A stretch of 26,639 nt of DNA, taken from positions 1 to 26,639 of the forward strand of contig JAJRTK010000435.1 of the NCBI GenBank assembly GCA_024278345.1. Reading direction: 5' to 3'. How positions within the stretch are numbered: position 1 is the first letter of the stretch; each line of letters starts with the position of its first letter. The notes beneath the pieces are model-generated. The model saw nothing but the letters and a program-made list of their open reading frames with translations. It was not told the origin of the DNA and ran no database searches. Origin of the DNA: a bacterium (GTDB lineage: Bacteria; CSSED10-310; JAJRTK01). Shown here one piece after another: positions 1 through 9,597 of the stretch. Position numbers and translations under genes: made by a program.

Positions 1-175
1 GCAACGGGAAGTTGAGGTAACTCCCTGGTGGGTGCAGGGCGAAGCCCTGCCAGGGGATGGAATCCCCGGACGACGTTCGGGTAACGCACGGCGTGACCCG
101 CCAAGCGACAGCGAGGCGTTGCCCGGCCGCTTTCGACTCCACAGTCCCGGGAATGTCCCGCCTTGCGTGGAGACC
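1..175 (+). repeat. R1 multi-hairpin repeat, copy 1 (5' end cut by window edge)
   Basis: The first copy of a dispersed structured repeat also found at 11400-11670, 14146-14406 and 19262-19518, always on this strand. It begins inside the module that reads GCAACGGG in the other copies. A hairpin GCAGGGC-GAA-GCCCTGC (34-50) is enclosed by CCCTG/CAGGG arms. It is followed by GGGGAT-GGA-ATCCCC, then a GGGTAACGC/GCGTGACCC imperfect stem, and ends near a TGTCCCGCC...GTGGAGACCC motif. No start codon, ribosome site or conserved reading frame makes it look coding. Its function is unknown. Confidence 0.8.
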
Positions 176-420
176 CTTCGGAAGCTAGGGCCGGCTCCTT
201 CGGCGAAGCGACGGGTGGGTTGAAGCTCTCCCACGGGCCTCCACTCTCCGTCACTCCTCGCAGGTGGAACCGCGCCTCAGAATGCATCGCTACGAATTTT
301 CCATGAGAGTTCAGGGTGAGGGATTCGCTTGTTTCTGCCGGGAATGGGGCTCCCCTGTTGGCCTGCTCTTTACAGGGAGGGGTCCGCCGGGGCAAGATTC
401 GGGCCTGGAGTGGCAAAGAA

Positions 421-1248
421 ATGGAAAGCGACCTGATTCGGATCTTTTCAGACTGGGGCCTGGTGGCGACCTTTACGGTCCTGTACCTTTCGGGTTTGGG
501 CTTGCCGATTCCCGAAGAGATCACGCTTTTGACCTGTGGTTACGTGGCGTCCATGGGAGCGTATGATCCCTTCACGGCTTCGGTTGTGGCCGTCTTCGGC
601 ATTCTGGCGGGTGATTCCAGCATCTTCTACATCGGTCGCCGGTTCGGGAGGCGTGCCGTAACCCATGGCCCGTTCCGCAGGTTTATCAAGGAGGAAACGA
701 TCAACCGCGCGGAGGCCGCCTTCCACCGCCGGCGGGATCTGTTCGTCTTCGGTGCCCGTTTCATGGCGGGCGTCCGCCTGGTGGGCTACTTTACCGCCGG
801 CATGATGCGGGTCAAGTACCTGCGCTTCCTTTTTCTGGATTTCTTGGGAGCGATTATTTCAGGACCCACCTCCATTTATTTTGCCTACTATCTGGGAAAG
901 ACCTTCACCATCGAGGTGATCCAGACCCAGATGCACCACTATCGGAATTGGGCTGTGGTCGGGATCGTCATAGCCATCGTCCTCGGCCTGCTCATCCGAA
1001 AATTCCACCGCCGGGTCAACGCCTATTTGTTCGGAAATGGCGCCAATGGTGTCGTTTCGCCTCCTGCAACGAGTTCGGCCACGGAGCCTATCTCCGCGGC
1101 GCCTACGATCCTGGCGCTGGACAAGAACCTGCCCGACGCCAGCGGGATGAAGGCGCCGCCTGTGGCGGCAAAGGATGGGGAGGAACTGGAGGTGGAGCTG
1201 CCCGACGACGGCGGGCCCCAAGGAGAATCAGAGGCTCGAGTTTCCTGA
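421..1248 (+). CDS. DedA/SNARE-associated family inner-membrane protein
   Basis: A predicted 275-aa polytopic membrane protein of the DedA family, whose members are linked to lipid flipping and membrane homeostasis. Visible family marks are GLGLPIPEE in the first hydrophobic stretch, a GDSSIFYIGRRFG segment, and FGARFMAGVR followed by a glycine-containing amphipathic segment. Several hydrophobic segments follow, and a last helix ends around residue 205. About 70 C-terminal residues are Pro/Ala/Glu-rich and look disordered; this tail makes it longer than a typical DedA protein of about 200-220 aa. I chose the ATG at 421 because GGAG lies 10 nt upstream and the protein then begins as DedA proteins do. 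An in-frame ATG at 316 would add 35 unconvincing residues. The family is clear; the substrate is not known. Confidence 0.88.
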   Translation: MESDLIRIFSDWGLVATFTVLYLSGLGLPIPEEITLLTCGYVASMGAYDPFTASVVAVFGILAGDSSIFYIGRRFGRRAVTHGPFRRFIKEETINRAEAAFHRRRDLFVFGARFMAGVRLVGYFTAGMMRVKYLRFLFLDFLGAIISGPTSIYFAYYLGKTFTIEVIQTQMHHYRNWAVVGIVIAIVLGLLIRKFHRRVNAYLFGNGANGVVSPPATSSATEPISAAPTILALDKNLPDASGMKAPPVAAKDGEELEVELPDDGGPQGESEARVS

Positions 1249-3067
<1,819 letters not shown>

Positions 3068-3094
3068 GAGAATTGGACTCCTTCTTTTGGCTAT

Positions 3095-3155
3095 CTTCTG
3101 CTTTTTGGCTGCGTTCCGCTCCCATCGGCGGCAATCCGTCCGCCGATACTCGCCC
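3095..3155 (-). repeat. R2 repeat, copy B (downstream of proS, inverted)
   Basis: Type-2 copy. On the minus strand it reads GGGCGA, then a perfect hairpin ATCGGCGG/CCGCCGAT with an 8-nt loop, then the core GATGGGAGCGGAACGCAGCC, then AAAAAGCAGAAG. It starts about 27 bp after the proS stop and points back toward proS. Its core is nearly identical to that of copy A, while the arm before the core differs. Confidence 0.75.
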
Positions 3156-3228
3156 GTATAATCCGCGCTTTTGGGCCACGACACCGAAGAACGAGTCGAT
3201 CCCCGAGTTTGCATGAGGTCACCCCGCC

Positions 3229-5439
3229 ATGACCCATACATCGCGTTTACCCGGCTTTAATGGCCGTTCCCGGGAGGACAGGGTCGCCGCCGTGCGCGAC
3301 TTCGCCGCTCTTTCCGACGAAGAAGCCAGGCTTTTCGCCAACGGCGACGCGCTTCCCCTGGAACAGGCGCAAAAGGTCATCGAAAATGTCCTCGGACGGT
3401 ACGCCCTCCCCTTCTCCGTGGCCACGAACTTTCGCATCAACGGGCGGGATTACCTGGTCCCCATGTCGGTGGAGGAGTCCTCCATCGTGGCGGCCGCGAG
3501 CTACGCCGCCAAGCTCGCCAGGGAGTGCGGCGGTTTCCAGTGCCGGAGCTCCGATCCCCTCATGATCGCTCAGGTCCAGCTTCTTCGGGTGCCGTGCTTG
3601 GAAGCCGCCTGGCGAGAGATTGAGATCCAGAGGGCCGATCTCGTGGCCGAGGCCAACCATCAATTTCCTCGGATGGTGGAGCGCGGCGGCGGGGTCCGGG
3701 ATGTGGAGGCCCGGGTGGTCCAGGCCGAGGGCGGGCCGCCGATGTTCGTCGTTCACTTGATCGTGGATGTGCGCGACGCCATGGGGGCGAACCTGGTGAA
3801 CTCCATCGCCGAGGCCATGGCTCCAAGACTAGAAGTTTTGACTGGCGGGGAGGCGCGCCTCCGGATCTTGTCCAACCTGAGTGATCGGCGGATCGCGCGG
3901 GCCGAGGTTCGGATCAAGCACGAGGTCTTGGGAAGCCGCGGCTTGAACGGCCGGGAAGTGGCCGTGCGGATCGCGGAGGCGCACCAGTTTGCCGAGGCCG
4001 ATCCCTATCGCGCCTGCACCCACAACAAGGGGATCATGAATGGTATCGATCCCATTCTTGTGGCCACGGGGAACGACTGGCGAGCCGTGGAGGCCGGCGC
4101 CCATGCCTATGCCGCCCGCACGGGGCAATACGGACCCATGAGCCAGTGGTGGTGCGACGAAGAAGGAGATCTTCGCGGAGTCCTGGAGCTTCCGCTGGCC
4201 TTGGGAATCGTGGGCGGGATCACCCGCGCCCACAAAATGGCGCGGCTTGCCCTGAAGATCGCCGGAGTCAGGACGGCTCAGGAGCTTGCCGAGGTTGCGG
4301 TGGCGTCGGGGTTGGCCTCGAATCTGGCCGCGTTGAAGGCCCTGGCCACGGAGGGAATCCAGCGGGGCCACATGGCACTCCATGCACGGAATATCGCCTT
4401 TTCCGTGGGCGCCGCCACCACCGAAATCGACAGAGTCGTCCAGGAGATGATCGACCGGGGGAATATCAGCCATGCGGCGGCCCGGGATATCGTGGAAAAA
4501 TTGAAGGCTCATGCAGGGCAGAAACGTCCCGATCCAAGTCCCGTCAACCAGTACGCCATGGCGAAGGTCAACCTGTTCGGGGAGCACTCGGTGGACTACG
4601 GGAAGCCGGCGATTGCGCTTCCAGTCAGGAAAGCCTTGGTGACCATTCTGGTGGAGGATAACGAGTATGGAGAGATCCTCATCCGGTCGCCCAACGAATT
4701 GGATGACGAGATTCCCGTGGCCATCACGCGAACGGTGCTCCGGGAGCTCGGGCTGCCGGAGGATACGGCATTGACCATCACGGGGTACAGCTCCATTCCA
4801 GTTCACGCGCAGCTTGGAAGCTCGGCGGCCTTCGCCGTGGCCATCACGCGAGCCATTGCACAGAAATATGGCCTCGACCTGGGGCCGCGGCGCGTCAACG
4901 AGGTGGCTTTCGAGGCCGAAAAGATCTGCCATGGCAGTCCTAGCGGGCTGGACAATACCGTCGTCACCTACGAGCGTCCCGTTTGGTTCTTGCGGGGCGG
5001 AGAGTTCGAGTTTTTGTCCATCGGGGCAAACTTCGATCTTTGCATTGCCTATACCGGGGAAGAAGCGCCCACGATCCGGGCGCGAGAGCGTTGGGACGCG
5101 GCGATGAAGGCGGAACCGGAGCGGTTCGAGGCCGCCATTGAGGAGCTTGCCAAGATAACCGAGCAGGGGCGGGAGGAGCTTGCCGCTGGCCGCCTGGTGG
5201 AGCTGGGCGCCCTCATGACGCGGAGTCATCAGGTTTTTCAGCGGCTGGGCTTTTCCACTAGGCGCTTGGATGAACTGGTGGAAGCCGCACTTTCTGGTGG
5301 CGCCCTGGGAGCGAAGCTCACCGGTGAGGGTCAGGGCGGATGTATCGTCGCCCTGGCCGAATCCGGGAAGCGGCACGCCGTACTGGGAGCTCTGCGAGCT
5401 GTGAATCCCACCGCCCTCTTCTCGACGGAAGTCCGTTGA
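3229..5439 (+). CDS. Bifunctional class II HMG-CoA reductase / mevalonate kinase fusion
   Basis: A single uninterrupted 736-aa frame carries two complete enzymes of the mevalonate pathway. Residues 1 to about 428 are a class II HMG-CoA reductase. The catalytic residues E83 (in SVEESS), K267 (HNKG), D283 (GNDW) and H381 (GHMALHARN) fall at exactly the numbers used for the Pseudomonas mevalonii enzyme. After a linker of about 15 residues, a GHMP-family mevalonate kinase begins: KVNLFGEHSVDYGKP from K446, LGSSAA at 529-534, HGSPSGLDN at 568-576 with D575 as the expected catalytic base, and KLTGEGQGG at 696-704. The combined role would be HMG-CoA to mevalonate to 5-phosphomevalonate in the cytoplasm. 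The kinase motif-2 lead-in is VHAQLGSS rather than the usual GAGLGSS. GAGG lies 10 nt before the ATG. No other pathway gene is in the window. Assignment of both domains is firm; the biosynthetic direction is inferred from the fusion. Confidence 0.95.
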   Translation: MTHTSRLPGFNGRSREDRVAAVRDFAALSDEEARLFANGDALPLEQAQKVIENVLGRYALPFSVATNFRINGRDYLVPMSVEESSIVAAASYAAKLARECGGFQCRSSDPLMIAQVQLLRVPCLEAAWREIEIQRADLVAEANHQFPRMVERGGGVRDVEARVVQAEGGPPMFVVHLIVDVRDAMGANLVNSIAEAMAPRLEVLTGGEARLRILSNLSDRRIARAEVRIKHEVLGSRGLNGREVAVRIAEAHQFAEADPYRACTHNKGIMNGIDPILVATGNDWRAVEAGAHAYAARTGQYGPMSQWWCDEEGDLRGVLELPLALGIVGGITRAHKMARLALKIAGVRTAQELAEVAVASGLASNLAALKALATEGIQRGHMALHARNIAFSVGAATTEIDRVVQEMIDRGNISHAAARDIVEKLKAHAGQKRPDPSPVNQYAMAKVNLFGEHSVDYGKPAIALPVRKALVTILVEDNEYGEILIRSPNELDDEIPVAITRTVLRELGLPEDTALTITGYSSIPVHAQLGSSAAFAVAITRAIAQKYGLDLGPRRVNEVAFEAEKICHGSPSGLDNTVVTYERPVWFLRGGEFEFLSIGANFDLCIAYTGEEAPTIRARERWDAAMKAEPERFEAAIEELAKITEQGREELAAGRLVELGALMTRSHQVFQRLGFSTRRLDELVEAALSGGALGAKLTGEGQGGCIVALAESGKRHAVLGALRAVNPTALFSTEVR

Positions 5440-5604
5440 TCGTGTATCGATATCTTCGTAACGAAACCACGAAACCCCTTCACCTGGATTTCAGTCCGCC
5501 CAACCGGCGAAAGAGGCCGGCGGGAACTTTAAACCGGGCGCTGCCCGCGATTTGCCGTGAAGATTTCCTGTTGAGTGGGTTTGATTCTTGCTGGCGAGGA
5601 AACC

Positions 5605-7083
5605 ATGTCTGAGAAGTATTTGCTGCGTTACATGGGACAAACGGACGCACAAAACCTCGATTACGCCCTGGAGCATGGCGCTTACTCGGCGCTGAAAAAA
5701 GTGCTGTCGGAGATGCCTCCCGGTGAAGTGACCGGTCTGGTGAAGGCGGCCGGCTTGCGAGGTCGTGGCGGCGCCGGGTTTCCCGCCGGCGTCAAGTGGG
5801 GTTTCATCCCGTCGGCGGAAAAACGGGGCGGAAAACCGGTCTACCTTGTGGCGAACGCCGACGAAAGCGAGCCTGGAACCTTCAAAGACCGCGCCATCAT
5901 GACCTACGACCCACACCTCTTCATCGAGGGGATTGCCATCTCCTCCTACGCTGTGGATGCACACCAGGCCTTCATCTACATCCGAGGCGAATTCCATCAA
6001 GAATCTCTCATTCTTGAGCGGGCGGTTGCCCAGGCTTACCAGGCGGGATTTCTGGGGAAGGATATCCAGGGCAGCGGATTCGACCTGGATCTGGTGGTCC
6101 ATCGCGGCGCTGGCGCCTATATCTGTGGCGAGGAAACTGGCCTTTTGTCCTCCTTGCAAGGGGGGCGCGGTGAGCCTCGGCTCAAGCCTCCGTTCCCGGC
6201 TGTCGTCGGGCTCTATTCCTGTCCCACGGTGGTCAACAATGTGGAAACCCTTGCCTGCGTCCCCTGGATCGTCAATCGGGGCGTCGATTGGTTCCGGTCC
6301 ATGGGTCCCGCCAGCGGACCGGGGCCGAAGATCTATTGCGTGAGCGGCCACGTCAAGCGACCCGGCCTTTACGAGCTGCCCATGGGGGTTTCTCTCCGGG
6401 AGCTCATCTACGAACATGCCGGCGGGATCCGGATGGACCGGAAGCTCAAGGCCGTGATTCCCGGCGGAAGCTCGACTCCCGTGCTGACGGCCGACGAGAT
6501 CGACGTGAACATGGACTTCGACAGCCTTGGCAAGATCGGGACGATGCTTGGCTCCGCGGGCGTCATCGTCATGGACGAGACCACCTGCATGGCCAAGGCC
6601 CTGGCCAACCTGACCTATTTCTACGCCCACGAATCTTGCGGGCAGTGTTCCCAGTGCCGTCAAGGGACCCACTGGATCGATCAGATCGCCTCAAGGATCG
6701 CCCAAGGCCGCGGAAACCCCGGGGACATCGAAAAACTCTATGACGTGGTCCGCCGGACCCGTGGTGGACCCACCATCGAAATGATTCCAGCCGAGCCGGG
6801 CGCGACCATCGGTTGTAGCCCTGAGCTCTTCAGGGAGGAGTTCGGGACCGTGCTGAAACCGGAGACCTTGCTTCGGATTCTGGATAGCGAAGCGACGGAG
6901 GAGGATCTGGGGGCCGTCACGGGGATCATGCCCCGCATGGCCGGCCAGACGATCTGCGTGCTACCCATGGCCGTCGCCGCCCCGGTGGAAAGCTTCCTCA
7001 CGAAGTTCCGCCAGGAGTTCGACTACCTCATCGAGAACCGGAAGTCCATGGTGGAAGGCGGCTTCGAGCTCGCGTCCGCCTGA
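5605..7083 (+). CDS. nuoF: NADH-quinone oxidoreductase subunit F (NuoF) with an approximately 59-residue insertion
   Basis: A 492-aa NADH- and FMN-binding subunit of respiratory complex I, which passes electrons from NADH through FMN to an Fe-S cluster at the membrane's cytoplasmic face. Visible motifs are GRGGAGFPAG (from G53), ANADESEPGTFKDR, the nucleotide-site GAGAYICGEETGLL (from G168), and the cluster ligands C345, C348 and C351 in ESCGQCSQC. The usual fourth ligand appears to be C451 in GQTICVLP. Third-to-fourth cysteine spacing is 100 instead of the 41 residues of Thermus Nqo1 (359 to 400), so about 59 residues are inserted. The inserted stretch includes an extra C404. I chose the ATG at 5605 over 5575 because GAGGA lies just upstream. 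nuoE and nuoG are not adjacent, so this is an orphan or dispersed copy. A hydrogenase or formate-dehydrogenase diaphorase subunit is a less likely alternative. Confidence 0.9.
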   Translation: MSEKYLLRYMGQTDAQNLDYALEHGAYSALKKVLSEMPPGEVTGLVKAAGLRGRGGAGFPAGVKWGFIPSAEKRGGKPVYLVANADESEPGTFKDRAIMTYDPHLFIEGIAISSYAVDAHQAFIYIRGEFHQESLILERAVAQAYQAGFLGKDIQGSGFDLDLVVHRGAGAYICGEETGLLSSLQGGRGEPRLKPPFPAVVGLYSCPTVVNNVETLACVPWIVNRGVDWFRSMGPASGPGPKIYCVSGHVKRPGLYELPMGVSLRELIYEHAGGIRMDRKLKAVIPGGSSTPVLTADEIDVNMDFDSLGKIGTMLGSAGVIVMDETTCMAKALANLTYFYAHESCGQCSQCRQGTHWIDQIASRIAQGRGNPGDIEKLYDVVRRTRGGPTIEMIPAEPGATIGCSPELFREEFGTVLKPETLLRILDSEATEEDLGAVTGIMPRMAGQTICVLPMAVAAPVESFLTKFRQEFDYLIENRKSMVEGGFELASA

Positions 7084-7175
7084 ACCGGGATGCCTTTATC
7101 ATCGAGGGGGCAGTGAGCCCGGCCCGGCGGCGATCCGGGGCGGGCGCGGACTAGATTCGTCGTGAGAGTTTCCGG

Positions 7176-7679
7176 CTAATCCACCCACTCCAGGTTTGGG
7201 CGGGAGGGATACTTTTGGGTCAGGGCTTCCAGGACGAAGTCCGGAACCAGGCCGCGCACGCTGCCGCCAAGGGAAAAAACCTCCTTCACCAGCCGTGAGG
7301 AAAGGTAGGTATAGAGCTCCTGGGGCATCATGAAGAGCGTCTCGACTTCGTCCCGGAGCCGCCGGTTCATGAGGGCCATCTGGAACTCGTACTCAAAATC
7401 GCTCACCGCCCGGATGCCCCGAATGATCACGGAAGCATCGTGCCGGTAGCAATAATCCACCAGAAGCCCGGCAAAGAGATCGGCGGTCACGTGAGGAAGC
7501 CCCACAACGCTCCGCTCGATGAGACCGACTCGTTCTTCAGGCGTGAAGAGTGAGGATTTCGCTGGGTTGCTAAGGACTGCCACGACAACGCGGTCGAAGA
7601 GCTTAGAGGCTCTCTCGATGATGTCCAGATGGCCATTGGTAATGGGATCGAAGCTTCCAGGGTAGATGGCTGTCGTCAC
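7176..7679 (-). CDS. coaD: Phosphopantetheine adenylyltransferase
   Basis: A 167-aa cytoplasmic enzyme that transfers AMP from ATP to 4'-phosphopantetheine, the penultimate step of coenzyme A synthesis. It shows the nucleotidyltransferase signature [16 protein letters not shown] with TNGH at residues 14-17, then [16 protein letters not shown] (87-102), and [12 protein letters not shown] (123-134) in place of the usual ISSTLVKE. Length is typical. The start is a GTG, with AGGA about 10 nt upstream. It is the last gene of a compact minus-strand cluster, 56 bp after rsmD, a pairing seen in many bacteria. Confidence 0.97.
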   Translation of the reverse strand: MTTAIYPGSFDPITNGHLDIIERASKLFDRVVVAVLSNPAKSSLFTPEERVGLIERSVVGLPHVTADLFAGLLVDYCYRHDASVIIRGIRAVSDFEYEFQMALMNRRLRDEVETLFMMPQELYTYLSSRLVKEVFSLGGSVRGLVPDFVLEALTQKYPSRPNLEWVD

Positions 7680-7735
7680 GAATTCGAATTCCTTAGGTCA
7701 GAGCGGGAGCTTGGTTCCAGTGGCGCCAGGGTTTC

Positions 7736-8293
7736 TCAACCTCGGGCATAGAAGCTCAGGCAGGTATCGCCCCAGCGCACGAGCCTCGTGCGCATGAGCT
7801 TACCAAAGGCCTGTCCCGGATCGTTTTTGTGGAAATGTTCGTAAATGACCGGTGCGGCCGGTGATTGTACCGGATACTTCGCGATGGTGTTGAGGGTCTC
7901 GAGACCCGCCGGATCTCCGTAGGGCGGGTCCAGAAAGACGATGTCGAACAACTGTTGCCGGTTGTTGAGCATCACAAGGGCATTGGAGGCATCAAAGTGG
8001 ATGATTTCAGTTTGCTGTTGAAATCCACAAGTTTCCAGGTTCTTCGTGATGACTTTGATGCTGCCCCGGGCCATTTCCACCACCGTGAGCCTCTCGGCGC
8101 CGCGGCTGAGAGCCTCAATACCGATGGCGCCGGTTCCGGCAAAGACGTCCAAGAACCTGGTCCCCTCCACGGAACGCCCCAGAATGTCGAAGAGGGCGCC
8201 CCGCACCTTCGCCGAAGTCGGTCGCGTTTTTCGGCCTCGCAATGTTTTGAGCTTTTTTCCCTTCATCAGTCCCCCAAGAATCCGGATCTCCAT
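7736..8293 (-). CDS. rsmD: 16S rRNA (guanine966-N2)-methyltransferase
   Basis: A 185-aa SAM-dependent methyltransferase acting on 16S rRNA during small-subunit assembly. It begins with the usual MEIRILGG...KGKKLKT and has RPT at 24-26. SAM motif I is DVFAGTGAIGIEA (49-61), and the catalytic motif is DPPYG (122-126). Length matches the family. A purine-rich GGAAAGGTAAAGG precedes the ATG. It lies 40 bp after the PEGA gene and 56 bp before coaD, so the three are probably co-transcribed. Confidence 0.95.
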   Translation of the reverse strand: MEIRILGGLMKGKKLKTLRGRKTRPTSAKVRGALFDILGRSVEGTRFLDVFAGTGAIGIEALSRGAERLTVVEMARGSIKVITKNLETCGFQQQTEIIHFDASNALVMLNNRQQLFDIVFLDPPYGDPAGLETLNTIAKYPVQSPAAPVIYEHFHKNDPGQAFGKLMRTRLVRWGDTCLSFYARG

Positions 8294-8333
8294 CCTTTAC
8301 CTTTCCGACCCCGCTGGCCTTCTTTCTTGCCCA

Positions 8334-9368
8334 TCATTTCGCGCCGCCCAAGCTATCGCTCAGAGTCCCGCTGCCCTTGACGATCCGCCCTCGAAGACCC
8401 GTGGGGCTCATCTTCTCACGCGCCACCAATAAATCGAGACTCACGAGTCTTTTGGGATCGAGCTGGAGCCCCTCCACCCGAAATACAGCGTCAGGCCGGG
8501 GCGCCCGTGTCCCATCCAGGCTTCGAACCGCGCCTGTCCAAAAATAGATTTCGACGCAGGTGCTCTGTTGCGGGAACTCTTTGCCAGCGGCGCTTCGCAA
8601 AACGATCCGGCCATCTTCCGCGTCGTCTCGCCGAACAGGCACGCCGCCACCGGCGCAGCGGTCAAGGCCGCGGACCGCCCACTGGCTTCCGGCGGGAAGA
8701 TCCTCCATGAGCAGCCCCACTGAGACTCCAAGCCGTTCCAGCACCAGAGCTTCATCGATGCGAATCTTGTCGCCGACCTTGGCCGTAATCCGCTTGGTCA
8801 GCGGACGGTAATATTTTTTGGAGATGTAGATCTCGTGACGGCCTTCGCCGATGCGATTCCCAATAAACGGAGTCTTCCCCTCCACCGGAACTCCGTCGAT
8901 GATCAAATTGGCTCCCGGCGGAGAAGTATGGACCACCAGGGTCACCCCTGTCCCGCCGGCAGTCCGTTCCTCGACCGGGCTTTCACCCTCGGGAGACTTG
9001 TCCGTGCTCTTGAGCGCTTCCAAAATGAACTTGTCCGACGCACCTGCTTCCCGCAGGTTCAGAATCTCCTTTGGCGTGAGCTCGAGCCAATCTCCCGACT
9101 CATTGATCTTGTACAGGATGACCTCTTCACTGACGCCAGCCTTGAGAAGGGCAATGATCTCCTCGGCATCGAGGAGCTGAGCACTGGCCACGCCACCATG
9201 GAGTGCGGTGAGAAACAGGAGAGGCAAAATCCAGCGTTTCAGACCTGGAAATCTCTCCAACCATGGCCGACCGGCAGAGCGAGGCGCTTTCTTACCCGGG
9301 AAACTCTTTTCCCCGGGCCGACTTCGAGAGAGTGGCGAGCTCATTGGAGTAGAGAGCGGATTACGCAT
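8334..9368 (-). CDS. Exported or membrane-anchored PEGA-domain protein
   Basis: A 344-aa protein. A charged N-terminal stretch of about 44 residues precedes a hydrophobic segment (about 46-60) that ends in an Ala-x-Ala site before QLLD, so it looks exported. Residues about 67-121 form an LLKAGVSEEVI...LREAGASDKFILEAL module, a short helical repeat often found in surface proteins. A PEGA domain follows (about 142-211): SPPGANLIIDGV, then TPF, then GRHEIYISKKYY. The remaining 130 residues are unrecognised and include two cysteines. PEGA domains are associated with surface or cell-wall-linked proteins. Its ATG overlaps the stop of the upstream small gene (ATGCGTAA), suggesting translational coupling. 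An in-frame ATG eight codons later is possible. No enzymatic function is visible. Confidence 0.82.
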   Translation of the reverse strand: MRNPLSTPMSSPLSRSRPGEKSFPGKKAPRSAGRPWLERFPGLKRWILPLLFLTALHGGVASAQLLDAEEIIALLKAGVSEEVILYKINESGDWLELTPKEILNLREAGASDKFILEALKSTDKSPEGESPVEERTAGGTGVTLVVHTSPPGANLIIDGVPVEGKTPFIGNRIGEGRHEIYISKKYYRPLTKRITAKVGDKIRIDEALVLERLGVSVGLLMEDLPAGSQWAVRGLDRCAGGGVPVRRDDAEDGRIVLRSAAGKEFPQQSTCVEIYFWTGAVRSLDGTRAPRPDAVFRVEGLQLDPKRLVSLDLLVAREKMSPTGLRGRIVKGSGTLSDSLGGAK

Positions 9369-9573
9369 AGTCGATCTTTCCGGTTTCGAGGTCGATCGTA
9401 AGTGTTCTGCCCTGCCAGCGGATCACGACGGTGCCCGAGTCATAGATGCTCACGGCGGAATCCTCACCATCAACTTCAGTGCGGGAAATCAGTGTCCCGT
9501 GGGTGGGATGCAATCGATCCGTGGCAAGAATTTTGTAAGAGCAGGCCTTGTTGATTTCGACTCTGGCGGTCAT
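9361..9573 (-). CDS. Small uncharacterised protein coupled to the PEGA gene
   Basis: A 70-aa acidic protein with no signal peptide or membrane segment. I do not recognise a family. The second half alternates hydrophobic and polar residues (SAVSIYDSGTVVIRWQGRTLTIDLETGKIDYA), suggesting a small beta-sheet fold. Evidence that it is real: it starts 24 bp after the transglycosylase stop with GGAAG before the ATG, and its stop codon overlaps the start codon of the PEGA gene. A chance frame would rarely fit so exactly between two genes. There is no basis for a function. Confidence 0.65.
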   Translation of the reverse strand: MTARVEINKACSYKILATDRLHPTHGTLISRTEVDGEDSAVSIYDSGTVVIRWQGRTLTIDLETGKIDYA

Positions 9574-9597
9574 CAGGCTTCCAAGTCCGGTAGTGGG

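Noticed and set aside
263-274. T-box antiterminator-like sequence (GGTGGAACCGCG) before the dedA-like gene
   Set aside because: The 12-base match is striking, but I find no Stem I landmarks upstream, no terminator helix with a T tract downstream, and no amino-acid-related gene directly after it. Chance is the simpler explanation.
3829-5376. 515-codon open frame antisense to the HMGR-mevalonate kinase gene
   Set aside because: A shadow of a conserved gene, with no motif, signal or ribosome site.
5500-5570. Cobalamin-riboswitch-like core upstream of nuoF (GCGGGAAC...CGCTGCCCGCG...CCGTGAA)
   Set aside because: Part of the core resembles the conserved pattern, but the downstream B12 box (CAGGA...CCTGCC type) is missing and nuoF is not a cobalamin gene.
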